This document shows, in pieces, positions 63,192 to 64,000 of a stretch of 64,000 bases of DNA. Made by a program: the position numbers and the translations under genes. Under the pieces are notes generated by a model, which was not told the origin of the DNA, ran no database searches, and saw only the letters and a program-made list of their open reading frames with translations. Origin of the DNA: Bradyrhizobium sp. WSM3983 (lineage in GTDB: Bacteria; Pseudomonadota; Alphaproteobacteria; Rhizobiales; Xanthobacteraceae); contig NZ_AXAY01000009.1 of assembly GCF_000473045.1 (NCBI RefSeq), positions 1 to 64,000 on the forward strand, in the 5' to 3' direction. The stretch's first letter is position 1, and each line of letters opens with the position of its first letter.

Positions 63192-63533
63192 ATGAATAGC
63201 GAAGCTCGTGAGCGTCCAGGTCGAGGGGCGATGGTTCTCTACCGCCAATCAAAGCTGGTGATCGCGCGGCAGGTTAAGGCCGCTAGATCCCTCCTTGGAT
63301 GGCAGCAGTCCCGTCTTGCGGAGGCCTCGCAAGTTGCAATTTCCACGATCCGAAGAATCGAAGTGCTGAATGGTGCGATCTCGGCCAGGAAAAGGACCGT
63401 AAGCAAGCTGGCAAAAGCGCTCGAGGACGCGGGGATCGAATTCATTGGAGCCCCCGGCCCCGGTGTGAAGTTGTGTGCCGAACCTCACGAGGTGCATTCC
63501 ATCGAATCGCGTGGAGTGCAGCGCATTGCGTGA
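63192..63533 (+). CDS. XRE-family transcriptional regulator
   Basis: A 113-residue protein with one helix-turn-helix domain at residues 25-85: QVKAARSLLGWQQSRLAEAS, VAISTIRRIEVLNG and a following LAKALEDAGIEFIGAPGPGV. This is the common rhizobial XRE type in which a LEDAGIEF-like element closes the fold. The tail after residue 95 is not conserved. The ATG at 63192 is the first in frame; an ATG at 63231 may be the real start. Target unknown; it may belong to the element's other regulators. Confidence 0.8.
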   Translation: MNSEARERPGRGAMVLYRQSKLVIARQVKAARSLLGWQQSRLAEASQVAISTIRRIEVLNGAISARKRTVSKLAKALEDAGIEFIGAPGPGVKLCAEPHEVHSIESRGVQRIA

Positions 63534-63570
63534 CCTCGGTTGAGAAGCAGACGGAGTACATATCTTGACC

Positions 63571-63897
63571 CTATTCGGGGTGGGGTGTTTCGCTCGAAAA
63601 AAACCAGTAGTGATCGTGGTTACGGAGTAGAGTGTTGCTTACGCGTACCCACGCATTTCGAAATTGGGTGCCTGTCCCGTTTTCTTGCCCTAGAATCCGA
63701 TAGCGCTCGTGTACTCGAACGGCTCCGGAAATATCATCCAACGCAATGGACAAAGAGTTGACGGCAGCAAACCACGGCGCTGACAAGCTGTGTCTATAGA
63801 TTGTGTACTCGGCAGGAAACGTCTCGCGGAGATTCACGAGCGTTTCATTGTCAGCGGAGAGCCATCCCATTAGGCCAAAAGACATTCCGTAGGGCAC
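63571..63897 (-). CDS. Hypothetical protein
   Basis: A 108-residue product (MPYGMSFGLMGWLSADNETL at the start) of normal composition with many aromatic residues, no membrane segment and no known domain. No Shine-Dalgarno site stands out. It could be a true small gene of the element or a remnant of a larger one; nothing in its surroundings suggests a role. The last 100 bases of the window hold no recognisable gene. Confidence 0.4.
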   Translation of the reverse strand: MPYGMSFGLMGWLSADNETLVNLRETFPAEYTIYRHSLSAPWFAAVNSLSIALDDISGAVRVHERYRILGQENGTGTQFRNAWVRVSNTLLRNHDHYWFFSSETPHPE

Positions 63898-64000
63898 GGG
63901 AGCGCATTCGCCTTAGCCGTGACGATGATCGTATCGTCGGTTTCGCTGGCGGTCGGTGTGTGGCGATTTCTTCAGCCCAAAAAGCGGCCGCTACTTCAGA

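Noticed and set aside
1..64000. CRISPR array, rRNA or tRNA genes
   Set aside because: No regularly spaced repeats of CRISPR type and no tRNA T-loop/acceptor pattern were noticed; a covariance-model scan would be needed to exclude a tRNA fully.
1..64000. Site-specific integrase and attachment site of the ICE
   Set aside because: No tyrosine- or serine-recombinase protein was found in the window; it probably lies outside.

Overview
The window reads as about two thirds of an integrative and conjugative element (ICE) from an alphaproteobacterium. Bradyrhizobium or a close relative is most likely, judging from the GC-rich codon use, the symbiosis-island type of transfer genes and the style of the chloride-channel gene. 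Identification is by protein motifs and gene order only; no database was searched. No integrase, tRNA or attachment site was seen, so both ends of the element probably lie outside the window.

Layout. (1) 1-5.9 kb: DNA-metabolism genes of the ICE backbone: a strawberry-notch type helicase (cut by the window start), a Toprim protein, DUF2493, a membrane protein and DUF736, with a decayed second DUF736 copy. (2) 5.9-9.0 kb: the switch that decides excision and transfer. It has a QseC-like repressor, a QseM-like DUF2285 antiactivator, a split FseA-like activator that needs a +1 ribosomal frameshift, an RdfS-like excisionase, a RepA-type initiator and three iterons. (3) 9.1-17.1 kb: DUF2840, TraF peptidase, lytic transglycosylase, a broken IS110 element, relaxase, TraG coupling protein and a ribbon-helix-helix protein. 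(4) 17.2-42.7 kb: metabolic cargo placed between this ribbon-helix-helix gene and trbB, which I expect to be neighbours in related elements. (5) 42.8-52.4 kb: the mating-pore operon trbBCDEJKLFGI plus DUF2274. (6) 52.4-54.8 kb: LysR regulator, TraI (acyl-homoserine-lactone synthase) and TraR. (7) 54.9-62.4 kb: a minus-strand operon for tetrahydrofolate-dependent O-demethylation of an aromatic compound. (8) 62.4-64 kb: sparse region with an XRE regulator and a hypothetical gene.

How the parts fit. TraI and TraR would sense cell density. QseC, QseM and the frameshifted FseA would gate the response, and RdfS would drive excision. The iterons and RepA protein would allow replication of the circular form. 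The relaxase, TraG, TraF and Trb proteins would move it. The 17-42 kb cargo has two catabolic groups. The first is under a GntR regulator: dehydrogenases, bicupin, FAH hydrolase, VOC dioxygenase and an HpsN-like dehydrogenase. The second is under a LacI regulator: oxidoreductases, a SsuABC-type transporter and a sulfatase. Together these suggest use of a sulfated or sulfonated plant- or soil-derived compound. The 54.9-62.4 kb operon carries a complete route from methyl-THF to formate (MetF, FolD, PurU) beside a LigM/DesA-type demethylase, an amidohydrolase and a FAD hydroxylase, pointing to lignin-type methoxyaromatics.

Most notable: the frameshift-controlled transfer switch, the iterons just after rep, the cargo insertion flanked by 34-bp imperfect direct repeats, a LacI regulon marked by three matching operators, and the self-contained C1 operon that also includes folB.
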